In this document: positions 44,626 through 56,540 of the stretch, one piece after another | How the letters are laid out: every line of letters starts with the position of its first letter | How positions within the stretch are numbered: position 1 is the first letter of the stretch | From: Zeus faber | Taxonomy: Eukaryota > Chordata > Actinopteri > Zeiformes > Zeidae | NCBI GenBank assembly: GCA_960531495.1 | Contig: OY482846.1 | Coordinates: 50,190,361 to 50,254,360, forward strand | Length of the DNA: 64,000 nucleotides | Direction: 5' to 3' | The notes under the pieces: model-generated | The model's input: only the letters and a program-made list of their open reading frames with translations | Databases searched by the model: none | What the model was told of the DNA's origin: nothing | Made by a program: the position numbers and the translations under genes

Positions 44626-45540
44626 CCCCATCAAATATGGATACCTCTGGGACCTTGACCAGCCCCCTGCTGCAGTGCTCTGCCTGTTGGCACGCCAGGC
44701 TCCTGCACACCACCATGCAAACGCCACCGTGAATAATTTTGACAGAATGTGGTGTGGGGGGGTGTACGTGAGCACGCAGGTTTCGATGACTGTCTCTCAA
44801 TGCTCTAAGCTTTGCGCTTTAAGTTGATCTCATTAATTTTCTTCTCATCAAGTCCTTTGTCGAGGTCCGTCCATCTTCAGAGGTTTCAGGTCTCTGGCTC
44901 CAATTAAAGGGCTTAATGAATCTGCTGCAGTACAAATAGTCTTTTGTGGTTTGACTAATTATAGATCTGACTCCACCGATGGTCATCTGTAATTGGTTTA
45001 TTCCCTAAGGGGGGTTCATTGATTCCTGAGGTTTGAGGTGTTTCAGAGAAAAAACCTCGCAGGCGGCGGTGAAAGAGGAGTTGATGCTGACGCTGCTCAC
45101 CTTCCAGCTTTTAACTGGGGCGCATGGAGAACATCTCACAAACCGACCTCCACGTCACGGGAAGAAGTGGCTTGATATGAGCTACAGCTTCCCTAGCCAC
45201 GTGCTCACCAGGGCTTACCCTGGATTCCTCGATGCCACCTCCTCCATTTATGAAATAATAAGAGAGAAATCAAAATAAGGCCAGTCAAGTGCCACTCAAT
45301 GTTGCATTTCATTTCTTTGGGTGAATAGCAAAACAATCACCCACAGTGAGCAGGTCAGACGCAGACAGCAGCTGTCTGAGCGTTGTAGGATATTGAGATT
45401 GAATCATGTGATGAGCTTCTACAGAAGGGTCCTTTGAAGAAGCTCTGGAGTGTTTTAATGGCTTTATGCCTAACCTCTCCCGCTGTTGGTAGAAAAGTGG
45501 CTTGTCTACGAAAATAAGCTCTCAACCAGCTCCCAACTAG
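44118..45540. other. mostly unique DNA with (CA)n at 44576-44622
   Basis: The (CA)n tract has about 23 units. The block 44820-45010 is rich in TAAT/ATTA homeodomain-type words without repeats and could be a conserved non-coding element. The frame at 45033-45278 has no recognised domain. Confidence 0.45.
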
Positions 45541-45700
45541 CTCGCAGCCATCCTTCTACCAGATCTCTACCAGATCTCTACCAGGTCTTTACCAGGTCTT
45601 TACCAGATATTTACCAGATCTCTACCAGATCTTGACCATATCTTTACCAGATATCTACCAGCTCTCCACTAGCTCTCTAACAGATCTCTACCGGCTCTCA
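45541..45700. repeat. 11-bp minisatellite, left array
   Basis: Units of the form CTACCAGATCT / TTACCAGGTCT at 11-bp spacing, degrading to CTCCACTAGCT at the right. Related to the array at 46022-46262. Confidence 0.9.
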
Positions 45701-45870
45701 GAATCAGAATGAGAATGACTTTATTTAGCCAGGTGCATTGACATGTACAAACATACTAGGAATTTGTCATGGTGATTATGGCATGTGTCCATGGACAATT
45801 AGCATTACAAAAAGTGGAAGTATAGTAGTATATTAATACAATTATAAAATAGAATAAAATAAGTAGTATA
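45699..45870 (-). mobile_element. LINE 3'-end fragment (minus strand)
   Basis: CAGAATCAGAATGAGAATGACTTTATTTAGCCAGGTG followed by AGGAATTTGTCATGGTGATT is the reverse complement of the tail and 3' UTR typical of fish Rex1/L2-like LINEs (tandem ATTCTGATTC tail). It splits the 11-bp minisatellite. Confidence 0.75.
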
Positions 45871-46021
45871 AGTACAAAATATATAAACAAATTAAATTTG
45901 CCCCCAACTAGTTCACAACTCCTGTATGCCTCAGCATGTAGCAAGTGAAGACACAGTCAAAATGTATGAGATATAGAAGCTGAATTTCCTCCCTCAGATT
46001 CCTGCTCAGCCTCAAACCAGC

Positions 46022-46262
46022 CCTCAACAAGCTCTCAACAAGCTCTCCACCAGCTCTCCACCAGCTCTCAACAAGCTCTCCACCAGCTCTGCACCAGCTC
46101 TCCACCAGCTCTCAACAAGCTCTCCACCACCTCTCCACCAGCTCTCCACCAGCTCTCAACAAGCTCTCCACCAGCTCTCCACCAGCTCTCAAAAAGCTCT
46201 CCACCAGCTCTCCACCAGCTCTCCACCAGCTCTCAACAAGCTCTCCACCAGCTCTCAACTAG
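46022..46262. repeat. 11-bp minisatellite, right array
   Basis: Units CTCTCCACCAG and CTCTCAACAAG at exact 11-bp spacing (46032, 46043, 46054, 46065 and on). About 22 units. Confidence 0.95.
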
Positions 46263-48624
46263 TCAGCAACTATCTTTTGGCATGTAGCAAGTCCAGATGT
46301 ATGAGATATAGCAGCTGAGTTTCCCTCCTCAGATGGTGTCCTGGTGGAGGCCGTTCCTCCAGAACATGCTGATGTGATCGTTACCGCCTGTCAGATGTGA
46401 TTCCCGGCGACAGGAATGCTTTCTCATCGTTGTACCCATAAAACCCCTCGCTGAGATCTGGTTCTAAATGATGCATGGGCTTGTCTTCTCAGTTCAAGTT
46501 GAAGATAAAGAGCTTGAGTGCAATCGCATTCAAGCTCAGTTCCAGGCGATATAAGCCCATTTGAAGATACACTGGTTTTGATTTTACAATCCCCTCACGG
46601 TTGGCGTATAGTTTTGTCGATTAAATTTTGTGGTTTTCTTGTCTCTGTACAATGTTAAAGATTGCGTGTTTCAGCAATAATGTCTACAGACTACTTTTAG
46701 AAAAAACAATGGACCAAAACAGCTCTTTGCATAATTTCTATTTGAAAACTAAACAGGAGGGTTTAAACAATCGGGGGGGCATGGTTCTGTTCCATGAGGA
46801 GACATAAAATAAAAACACTGTTCCGGCGCCTGTATCGTCGGAGAGGGAGACAGGTACGCAAAATGTGCGCTGATCGCTCCCCCCCCCCCCCCGGGATGGC
46901 GTGCTATGTGGCCGCCTATCTGGCCAATGGAAAGAGCCGGCCCTGGACGGCCCTATTGGTTAGATTGTGTAACATAAAAAAAAATATTTTTAAATCGCAG
47001 GCCTTGGGATTTGAAAATAGCGCTCTGTTAAATTGCCACGTCGGTTTGAATTCCATTAATCGTTCAGACCTAACATGAGTCGGTCTTCCCCTCAAACCCC
47101 AATTCCAAACATCTACATCGCAGCCGCAGGTGGAGCTCTTCCTCCCCGCTACATCCTCATCTTCATCATACTTTCCCAGATTAACGCGACGTCCGTCCTG
47201 CTCAACGTGATCAACGGGTCTGTTTCCAATCCAAACCTTCCTTTTACCAATCACAGATTATGTAAGGAGTCGATTACGGGCGTGTTGTGGTCTTAGTGCT
47301 GCGTTTTGGGAACAGGGTGTTAGGGGGGGGGGGATTACAGCAATCTGTGCTCCACTGGTGATGCCTGCCCGCTCTGCGTGCTCTCACATGGGATTACACC
47401 GCCGGCCGACAGAGCTGTCATGGCCTGTTCCAGCGCTTCTCCGCTCTGCCATCTTGTTTGTTTGTTTTTAATGCTGGTTTGCAGTCACGGGGCAGCGGAC
47501 ACTCAAAAACCAGGGGGTGAATAAGAGCAAAGGATTTGGGGATTTGCGGTCCAGCTGCTTTTCTTGCTCTTGGCCCCAAACCTCTGTACATCTGCCACGC
47601 ATGTACCATTTATTAGAGCAGGTTTGGGCTTTCCAGAAGACTCCTCCTGAAACTGTTCAATATCCTTGATCTTCTATGTTGTTTTTTTCAAGGTTAGAAA
47701 TGAGAAATGAGTTATGTAAGAAAACCAAAAGGCTTGAAACTTTTTTGTTTGGGAGCTTAATAAAGAACAATTTTATCGTCATGGCAGGAAAATAACTTTT
47801 ACTTTCACTTCATTTTACCTCCAGAACTCTGCATATTTTGGCATATTGACAGTTTATGTTTAATCTTAGTATGTTATTATCATATTATACTGTTATAGGC
47901 TCTATGAAAGAAGGGGATACAGTGGATTTAAATGTGACCACAAGATCAAATAAAATCTCTCCCAAAATATTTGTTTTAATTGGAAACAACCGGTGACAAA
48001 CGAGAGCAGGATGTCCTCCTCCGCCTCTCTCTTCACTCCCCCTCTCCACACCTGGCGGCCATTAGATGGATTGGTGTGTAATTATGTCACAGTGAGTCAC
48101 ATCAGTTTGCTGCTTCTTTGATGGAGGATGGGCGACGGCGTTCTGCTCTGTCGACTCTGGAGCCACAATCTGATAGTGAGGCGACACCAGCGTGGACTGG
48201 AGAGTCGTTGTCAGGAAATAAAGTTATGTTTACTGCAGAACAGGAGAACTGTGTTTGGTGTGCACCCACCCAGGTTCCGAGATGCTGACGCTCATGCTAG
48301 TATTAATGCTATGTGCCATACAAATCACTTGAACTGCTGAACTAGCTTGTGTTAGTGTCTGTCATGATCTTTCAGTTCCTTCCATCCATTGAGGGTGGTC
48401 ATGGCAATGGTCTTCGCGAATTTGAACTGCCTTCCTCGGTCGCAGTCCTTGCCTGTTCCCTGCTTGTCTTACTAGTTGGAGGCAGGTGATCATTCAGCAC
48501 CTGGTCGAATGCTCCAGTGTCCCTCTTCTCCGGCACATGGGCCAAGATGGAGAATCGGCCTTGCCTCTGCAGAAGAGGTGGGATGGGTTGCCGAGGACTG
48601 GGATGAACCGTACTAAAAGTGGTC
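46263..48624. other. unique DNA, no gene seen
   Basis: The segment 46279-46342 duplicates 45929-46003 (see findings). A C-run of about 15 lies at 46880-46893. 46900-47290 has CCAAT-type words and an open frame on + (47075-47296), but no domain or splice signal I can defend. Confidence 0.45.
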
Positions 48625-48870
48625 GCAGTAGCTCCAGAGGTAGAGTGGTCAGTCGTCTGGCAACGGGAGGGTTGCTGGTCGGATCCTCAGCTCCTCCCAG
48701 ACAATTTGCTGAGGTGTCCTTGAGCAAGATGCCTGACGCCTAAGAGCTCCCGATGCATGTCCGACACCGCCATCGGTGTGTGAGTGGGTGAATGTTAGGC
48801 ATGTGACATGTAAAGCGCTTTGAGTGGCCTTAGTGGCCAGAAAAGAGGTTTATGAATGCAGTCCATTTAC
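48625..48870 (+). mobile_element. tRNA-derived SINE, second family
   Basis: Contains GTAGCTCCAGAGGTAGAGTG (A box), GGTTGCTGGTCGGATCCTCA (B-box-like), GTGTCCTTGAGCAAGATGCC and the tail GTAAAGCGCTTTGAGTGGCC then ATGCAGTCCATTTACC. The 5' half resembles the SINE at 43754 while the 3' tail differs, implying a different LINE partner. Confidence 0.85.
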
Positions 48871-50100
48871 CACTTAACATTTAATGGGATTTGGCCTGCC
48901 AGAGCTCATACCCTCCTATGGCCTCAGTTGTGGCATCGCCACCATCCTGCTGGCTCAAACCTCCTCAACCCTGCACCTCCTCTTAGACCGGTCTAACCTT
49001 GTCATAGCCTGCGGATAGGCTACTGGCGAGGTCTGTACTGTTCCCACCAGCACACTGAGCTGCAGCGGTGACCCAGACCACCTCTGCCCTTCACTTCCTC
49101 CCAGTCTTCACTTCAGTGTGAGATCCGTTGGCTTCCTTCTTGGATGGGTTTGAGTCCGGTGACCCTCATAATCACCCTATTCAAGTGAAATCAATGACTG
49201 AATCGGTAGTTGGCGGGCAGCGATTTGGCAGCGGGCTCTCACTGACTCAGTGTGTCTGTCCCCTGTCAGTCTCTAGGCTGTAGTGTGAAGGTCAGCGGGA
49301 ATCCTCCCCGCTGATTGATTGATGAGAGGTTTCTACTTCCTGTGAGCCCCCACCGACGCCACCACCACCCACCCGTCGACACCAACAACTGTTGTTTGTC
49401 TCTCATGCTGAGAGGTGGGAAGCCTGGACACATCCATCCTCTCTGCCTCCCCCTTTCTCTGCCTCTCTCTCCTTTCTCTGTTGTCTCCTGTCACCATGGG
49501 AGTAACCCCTCCTTCCGTCAGTGCTTTGAAGTGGGCCGCTACTCCACTGGTACACAGCACCGGCGCTTCTGCGTTTTACTCTTTGGCGTATCGGACTTTT
49601 TTCTTGCGTACCGGTACTTCTCACAAATCATGTGGACATTATTGTAAAATATATCATATTTTATTGAGCGCCCCTTTTCTTTCAATTATCAGAACGCACA
49701 AGCTGCGAGCTCCGCCGCACAGTGTGTTTTTGTTTTAGATGCATCTATTTTCCTCAGTTTCCTAATTGAAAGAAACAAAAAAGCCCCGTGTGTCCCGTGC
49801 CGCATCACGCAAGCCATTGTGCCCCCCCCCCTCCAAAATAGTGGAATACCGGCGCATATGTATTTCCATTTCAAGCACTGCCTTCAGTCCTCTACTCACA
49901 GTACAGTCTGTCAACAAGTCAGATTATACATAATGAGCAATAATGTCATCGATAAGATGCAAATCAACAGTAGAGAATCAACACACATTGTTCTGTTTAG
50001 TTTTGTGTGTTAATCTTATTTTAATTACATGGACTTTATTGTCTTTGGCCGCGTTGTCTTAAATCATTCATCCCTGTAAAGCTCATCAAATTGAATTAAG
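48871..50100. other. unique DNA, no gene seen
   Basis: Frames at 49315-49738 overlap on both strands without a recognisable domain. Confidence 0.5.
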
Positions 50101-50172
50101 AGAGAGAGAGAGAGAGAGACCGAGGGGGGGGGGGGAGGGAGGGAGTGAGCATGAGAGAGAGAGAGAGAGAGG
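50101..50172. repeat. (GA)n / G-run tract
   Basis: (AG)n, then a run of about 12 G, then (AG)n again. Confidence 0.95.
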
Positions 50173-51590
50173 GAGGAAGGGAGTCAGACGAATATTTCAA
50201 TGTGACACTTGGAGGAGGAGACAGTGGTTTGAGCCGATTCAGCATCTGGATTTATCGTCCCTGGCGTCAGAACGCTGATAATCAACTCCGACTGGCAGCT
50301 TGTTTCAGAGCTGTTTTAACGGTGATAATTTCATCCCATTAATTCCTTGGAGAGTGAATAAAGCTGTCCGCTGCTGGTCCCTGAATGTCCACGTTTTGTT
50401 TGTGCCGAGCGGAAATGCCACCGTACCTCAGTCGTAAAAGCAAAAGCCGCGTCTAAGCTATTTCCAGATGGTTTGTTTTTTGGGTTTCTCCGCGTAGCCA
50501 TTGTTCTCAAAGTGTGTTGGAACCACAGAGAGCAGAGCGAACCATTCCAATGAGACACTGGTTTACTGTTTGTTTATCAAATTAAAAAACGAAACTCCTT
50601 TCTTCCTTGTTTTCCTACCATCCTACCAAACAACCCCCCAGCCATCTCACTTTTACTAATAAGGCCTAATAGTGGAACAAATATTTGGCCTTTAAAGTCA
50701 CTGAATGGTCTTACATTTGAATTGATGAGGTCTAAATTCAAATGTTCTGTGTAAGAAAAATAAATAGATAATTGAAAATAGAGAGGTTAGATTTCTTCCC
50801 GTTCCTCATAACTTATAATCTTCTTTCTTCTTCTTTCGGCTGCTCCCGTTAGGGATCGCCAAGAAATTTAAATTGCATTCTTTATGTGGCAGTGGTCCAT
50901 GCATCGTTAGTTTGTAGTTTTTGAGATAGAAAAATAAAGAACTGGTGAAAGTCTTCCAGTTACTGTCCCTGCGGAGGTTGAAGGCGAGGTCCGGGCATCA
51001 CAGTGCAGTGTCCAAGCGGCTGAAGCAGGGTTCACACAAAAGATATTGAAGCGCATTTTGGGCCCGACTCCCCCCTTCCCACAATTGTGAGCAAAGTCAA
51101 GATTCTCGGATGGTTCTAAGGATTATAGTGCCAGATTATCCTATGGTGTGAGGGATTCTATGTGTGTTTTTTACCTCCCCCTGAACTGCTCGGAGGTCCT
51201 GGCCACACCCATCACAAATTGCAAATATTACACATGTTGAATTTTGGACCTTCCATTGTTTGTGACCGCCATGTTTGTTTACTCTAAAGACACGTTTGAT
51301 TGCGCAAGATTTCCGGTTTTGACCATCGGGACTCTGGTAATCTGGCATAGCCACGCCTCCATGTCAAATCATTTTGAGAGATTAGGACTTGTCATGTCCT
51401 TGTCAACGTCATTCACCTCACCTTCTCTGGCTACTCACCTGCGATCCATCTACCCGTCACCAGGTCGCTGTTAGAACAACCACGTTCATCTTTCTCCCGG
51501 CCCCTCTGTGTTTAGTCGTAGTCAGAGTATTCTGTGTTTTATTCCCAAGACAATAGAAGTATTTCACTGCTGTCCCCTGTTACGGTTATG
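50173..51590. other. unique DNA with one short dispersed-repeat fragment
   Basis: TTCTTTCTTCTTCTTTCGGCTGCTCCCGTTAGGGATCGCC at 50822-50861 resembles the end of a common fish repeat. The rest shows no gene. Confidence 0.45.
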
Positions 51591-51593
51591 GTT

Positions 51594-51892
51594 CCCTGCT
51601 CGCCTACCCTGCTGCCTGAGCTACCTGCCCTGTCTACCTGCCTGTCCTTCCCCACCTGCTCTGCCTGCCCAAGCTTCCCTGCCCTGCCTGATCTACCCGC
51701 CTGCCCTGCCTGATCTACCGGCCTGCCCTGCCTGATCTACCCACCTGCCTGATCTACCTGCCTGCCCTGCCTGATCTACTTGCCTGCCCTGCCTTGTCTA
51801 CCCGCATGCCCTGCCAAATCTACCTGCCTTCCCTGCCTTGTCTACCCGCCTGCCCTGCCTTGTCTACCCGCCTGCCCTGCCTGCTGTGCTTA
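51594..51892. repeat. CTGCCCTGCCT(GATCTACC) minisatellite
   Basis: Degenerate units of about 17-22 bp over 300 bp, with one strand pyrimidine-rich. Followed by AATAAATCCC at 51920. Confidence 0.88.
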
Positions 51893-52816
51893 ACGTCGTC
51901 TTACCCCCTTGATCTCTTCAATAAATCCCAGTTCTAATTTTTATTCCTGTCTCAGGGTCTTGTGCTTGGGTTCACTGGCCTCAGACACAACACACACACT
52001 ATAGGAACAAAACTGTTCAATTTGTCATGATGTGTCATTATCTGTGGGCTCTCTACATTTTCAACATCTCTTTAATCTTCGTTTGGGCCAGGCTTGAGTC
52101 ACGGACAGACAGAGGTTTGAATCCCAGAGAGAAGTACAAAAAATACCCTGAACCAGAACTGTTCTGTGCCGGGTTCAGTCAACAGGCATCGTTTATTACA
52201 ATATATTTGTCATGTTTTTATCACTTTATCCCCTACGCCCTTCTATGGCTCCTAGTGATGTGTCAGAGATCTTTGTTCCATTTATTCTTCCATTCCCGTT
52301 TTTATTTTGAGTTTACTCAGCATCTTCCTCTCTTTTTTTAAATATGATATATGTGTGCTTTATCGTCCTTGAGTCCTTGACAGTCTTGAGTATTTTTGAG
52401 GGTTTTAATCATTAATTCTGATGGTATTTATAGATCTTTCTATCCATCTTATCTATCTATCTATCGTTCTGTCTATCACATGTGCCTCTCTTTCTGAAAT
52501 TTACTTCTTATATTTTACTTTTAGTACAACTTTAAATTGATCTCATAGTAGCAGGAGCAGCAGAACTCACAGTGCCTGTTACTGTAGCAACTCTCTCACT
52601 GATATCTGGAAATGTGAACGTCACTTGCAGTAGTATTACTTCCTGAATTAATAAATATCACACATTGTCATGGTTTTATTTGGGTTTGAGTTTGGAGCGT
52701 TCTAATACAAACTATCAATCCTAAACACCCCTAAAAAGTCATGTCACTTTAACTGATCGTATCAGCCCTACGGAGATAGACAGAACCTACTGACCCAAAC
52801 TGTCTTCCCTCCACAG
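51893..52816. other. unique DNA upstream of the first coding exon of fyn
   Basis: No gene apart from the splice acceptor at its right end. A short (TATC)n lies at 52445-52465. I cannot place a 5' non-coding exon here. Confidence 0.5.
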
Positions 52817-53079
52817 ATTTTGGATAATGGGCTGCGTGCAATGCAAGGACAAAGAAGCAGCCAAACTGACGGAGGAGCGGGATGCTGCTCTCCCGCCTCC
52901 CGCCGCCGCGTACCGCTACTGCGCCGACCCCACGCCGCAGCACTACCCCGGCTTCGGGGTCGCCGCCATTCCCAACTACAACAACTTCCACGCACCGGCG
53001 GTGGGCCAGGGCATGACGGTGTTCGGCGGGGTCAACACCTCTTCGCACACCGGGACCCTGAGGAGCCGCGGAGGGACAG
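52817..53079 (+). CDS. fyn: fyn tyrosine kinase, first coding exon (SH4 and unique region)
   Basis: The exon runs from an acceptor (CCCTCCACAG) through 10 untranslated bases to ATG at 52827, and ends at ACAG|GTGAGG. It encodes 84 residues plus one base (phase 1). [10 protein letters not shown] is diagnostic of Fyn: Gly2 is the N-myristoylation site, and Cys3 and Cys6 are palmitoylation sites that send Fyn to membrane rafts. The unique region keeps [31 protein letters not shown] and SHTGTLR. Residues 20-32 ([12 protein letters not shown]) are Ala/Pro-rich, where mammalian Fyn has a Ser/Gly/Gln-rich stretch, and add a Cys. Fyn phosphorylates receptor and cytoskeletal partners in T cells and neurons. 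Teleosts have fyna and fynb; I cannot tell which this is. Confidence 0.97.
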
Positions 53080-54150
53080 GTGAGGCTCCGGAACCAGCTT
53101 CGAGGCCCGGTTTGGAAATGTGTGGAGAGACGGGATCCGAGGGGAATTTACCACAGGAAATTAAGCTAAAAAACAGGGAAACAGAGAATTTACTTTGAAA
53201 AATTCCTTGACTCAAAATCACCTGCTCCATTCGGTGAAATTGTTTCAATTTGATAAGATTTATTAAAAGCTGGAAGAAAAAAATGCTTGTAGAAATAATC
53301 TAAAACATTGTATTTTTCCAGCACTTTAAAAGTCGGTAATTTCACTGAACAAAATTCATACAATTATTTTATTTTTCACTAAGTAAGATGAATTTTTCTC
53401 AAAGTAAGTAGAAAAATCTCTTACACAATTGTAGAGCAGTCCATTTAACTCAGAAGAAATTATTTCCCAAAATGTTCTGTTCTTTTTTGGAGGAGGCTTC
53501 GCTCCAAATCCTGGTTGTTCATGATCAATCTTTTAGCGATATTATCAAAGAAAACTTAAAAGAAAAATGTGGACCCGACACTAGAAATAACCACGTTTAT
53601 AGCAGTCGTTTCCATGGTTACAATGAATACCAGCCGGTCACCGAAATTGGTCTGAGAAGGGAGCGATGTGACATCATACTGTTCCTTACAGTTCATGACG
53701 AAAGAATCCCGATCGGTTGGATCCGTCTTGGGGGGGGGGGGTACATACCGAGCCGCCCCTGTTTCCCCGACTCCCCAACATCAACCCCCCCTCAGCACAC
53801 ACAGCCTGGGTCCGAAACGTCCGGCCCCGCCCTCCCCCCCCGGCCTCAGTGCTGTCTTTGTGCGGCGCCGGCTGTTGACACACAGAAAACTTCCCGTCAG
53901 GATTTCCTTTGTGTCGGTCCGAACCCCAGAGGAGCTCTGCGTTTCCACTCAACCAGGCGGGAGGCTGCGCCGCTCCCTGCGGGTGGATTATCATCCGCCC
54001 CGCCTAATCCAAATCCACACAGCGGCGCGGGAGCAGAGGGCTTTAACCTTTTAATTCCCTCCCTCCCTGCCCCTCAGTCCGCCCGCTGGAATCACGTAGC
54101 TCCCATTAGGGCTGTGCACCAACCATGCACGGGCAGATGGTCATTTTTTT

Positions 54151-54214
54151 GGTTTGATTTGGTTTGATTTGGTTTGATTTGGTTTGATTTGGTTTGATTT
54201 GGTTTGATTTGGTT
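54151..54214. repeat. (GGTTTGATTT)n minisatellite
   Basis: Six exact 10-bp units, probably a slippage expansion. Confidence 0.95.
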
Positions 54215-54310
54215 TTATATTACCTTTACTTCACCAGGTGAGTCTCACTGAGAGTCAGAATCTCTCTTATAGCCGAGACCTGGAGCAGAAGGCGGATTGT
54301 ACTGGACACA
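54214..54310. mobile_element. dispersed-repeat fragment
   Basis: ATTACCTTTACTTCACCAGGTGAGTCTCACTGAGAGT resembles a fish LINE-type end (CACCAGGTGAGTCTCATTGAG). Partial and truncated. Confidence 0.45.
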
Positions 54311-54410
54311 TAACACGACACATACTGTAAAAGGCAGAGCGCCACAGTATGACAAAACATTGAAACACAGAAAATAAGTGAAAATCTAGGAGGTAAAATC
54401 ATTACCGTCT

Positions 54411-54625
54411 CAGAATCGGATTCTGTTTATTTCCGTAATCAAGTACATTTTCACATTTGAGGTTTTTGTTGTGGTAGCGATGCAGGTGCATTGCTGTACA
54501 GACAATTGGGATAAAAATAATGTGAAGTCAGAAAAAAATAAAATAAAACATGAAAAGCCAAATGTAAAAATAATTTCCATAGCCAAATAAAAAAACAAAT
54601 CCAAAATATACAGAATATGTATATA
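54411..54625 (-). mobile_element. LINE 3'-end fragment (minus strand)
   Basis: TCTCAGAATCGGATTCTGTTTATTTCCGTAATCAAGTAC is the reversed tail and 3' UTR start of a Rex1/L2-like LINE, like the fragment at 45699. The body is AT-rich. Confidence 0.65.
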
Positions 54626-54821
54626 AAGAAATGTGATACTATGCGCAGGATAAGTTACTTTAAATACAATACTCTTCATATACTTCTTTGTTTTAAACAT
54701 CGCTTTAGAGACATCGCTTTATGTATTTAGAGACAAACTCCCGACACTACAAAGAGTTGTAGGTGTGTACTCACTCCTTCCAGAGAAAACCCCCGAACCC
54801 CCCAGGCTCCATAAAAACTCT

Positions 54822-55185
54822 AGACCCCCCCCCCCCCCAAACCCCCAGACCCCCCAGACTCCCCAGAGTCCAGAAAACCCCCAGATGCCCCAAAACCCCC
54901 AAACCTTCCAGACTCCCCAAACCCCCAGATGCCCCAAGACCCCAGTACTCCCAGACCCCCCAAACTTCCCAGAACTCTGACTCCCTAAAACCCCCAGACC
55001 CCCTAAAACCACACCCCCCAGACATCCAAGACCCCCCAAACCCCCCGACTCCCTAAAACCCAGAGACCCCCAAAACCCCACGGACTCCCTGAAACCCCCA
55101 GACCCCCCCATAGCCCCCCAGATTCCCCAGACCCCCCAAACCACCAAACCCCTCAAGACTGCCAAAGCCCCCCAAACCCCCCAGA
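54822..55185. repeat. C-rich (CCCCCAGA)n low-complexity tract
   Basis: About 360 bp of degenerate 8-12 bp units such as CCCCCAGACC and CCCCAAACC, with a run of about 14 C at 54825-54838. The minus strand has dense G4-5 runs, so G-quadruplex potential is high. Pro/Gln-rich and Gly/Trp-rich frames across it are artefacts. It lies in the first coding intron of fyn. Confidence 0.92.
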
Positions 55186-55204
55186 CAGAAATTGACTTCA
55201 TCTC

Positions 55205-55460
55205 CACATCATATTTGTTTTGTCTCCAACACCGTGAGCTGCATTAGATGTATTACACTACTCCTCCTTCCTTCCCCCCTTGAAGACAGATCACAAATAG
55301 AACATTATTTACTACAGTTGTGGCATTGAACAGTTTAAATAATGTTCTCAAGTATGTTTCTAAGATGTTTATATCGAGTTCAGAAGATTAGCAAAATGGA
55401 TCCTGACTGGTTAATAACAGGAAGCGGCTTTGAAGCTGAAGGGACTGAACTTAACTCTCA
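55205..55460. repeat. dispersed repeat family D, copy 1
   Basis: Aligns with 58830-59066: GTGGCATTGAACA, ATGTTCTCAAGTA, GAGATGTTT or TAAGATGTTT, CAGAAGA, ACAGGAAGC and GGACTGAAC-type words in the same order. Confidence 0.7.
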
Positions 55461-56540
55461 TGTTCAACCTCCTCCGTCCTCCTTGCTCCTCATAAGAGCA
55501 GCGGCTGCCATCTTGCCTTGGCGTAGCCCTGAACCACCCTTAAGCTCTGGTGTGACCTCGGCCGTGGTCCACGCCGGGGGCACTTTTAGGATTCAAAGAC
55601 ATGAGGGGCCAAGCGGAGCCTCGGGGGGGCGGGGCGGTAAGAGAGCGACTGAGAGAGTGTCCCCGTTACGCACAGAGCTTTTGTGTGGCGCAGGGGACGC
55701 ACCTCCACCGCTGCCCCACCACCTCCTCAGGGCGGTACCGAGGCAGCAGCCTTTGTCACCCACAGGAAGCGCCCGCCCTGAGCAGATGCCCAAAATGACG
55801 AAACACTGTAGCGGGTGCGCTCGCTCGCTCTAAAGTGCGGACGTGCCGAGTGATGTGAAGTAGATCTGCTGCTTGAGGGACACACAGGGAACCCAAAACG
55901 TTCTTGTGTTTTTGATCAACGATATCATATGACTTTTGTGGGTTTTAATGCGTGACTGGAGTGACAGATGAATAGATCCGGGGCTATTTTTTTATCGTTC
56001 TTATTTTTGTTAAAAAAAAAATAGACACGATCACAAATTCACTGAATTGTGATATCCCGGCGCAGCTGCTCGGCGCAGAAAACGTTTAGAGTTGGGTGTG
56101 GGTCCAGGAAGGTTCGTAGTGGAGCTGTCCTGTGATCTGGGCTCAGGATCGTGAAGATTTGGATCCAGTTGAAGCCGTTATGGAGCCGGCAGTTTTAATA
56201 ACAACACTTTAACTCTGTGGTAAGTTCTTCAGCTGCGAGACCACGCTCCTCCTCACAGCCTTAACTCCTCCATTACCCTCGTTATGACGCTCCGGCGGTA
56301 AAGAGGTCGACAGTCAGACGGGTTTCCCTCCGAGAGTCGTGCTACAAGGAGAAACGGGAGGAAACGCTAAGGAGGGATGTAAAAGCAATTTTCTATTTAA
56401 TGAGTACAAATTGCAAACGGTCGGGACAGAGACGAGGGAGGAGGACGGGCTCAGTAGGGAGATGGTCACGTGAGGTGTTCCATCAAAAAGATGGTTTCCT
56501 TTCTCAGTCGTACGTCGGAAGGTCATTTCAGCATCCAAAC

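Noticed and set aside
45033-45278. 81-codon + strand frame
   Set aside because: Looks protein-like in composition, but I recognise no family, and flanking splice sites are not convincing.
47075-47296. 73-codon + strand frame that could be a short exon
   Set aside because: Hydrophobic stretch by chance, a shadow frame lies on the other strand, and there is no recognised family.
53472-54167. 231-codon frame inside the first fyn coding intron
   Set aside because: Crosses a G-run and a Pro-rich stretch, has no domain, and lies in an intron whose flanking exons splice together in frame.
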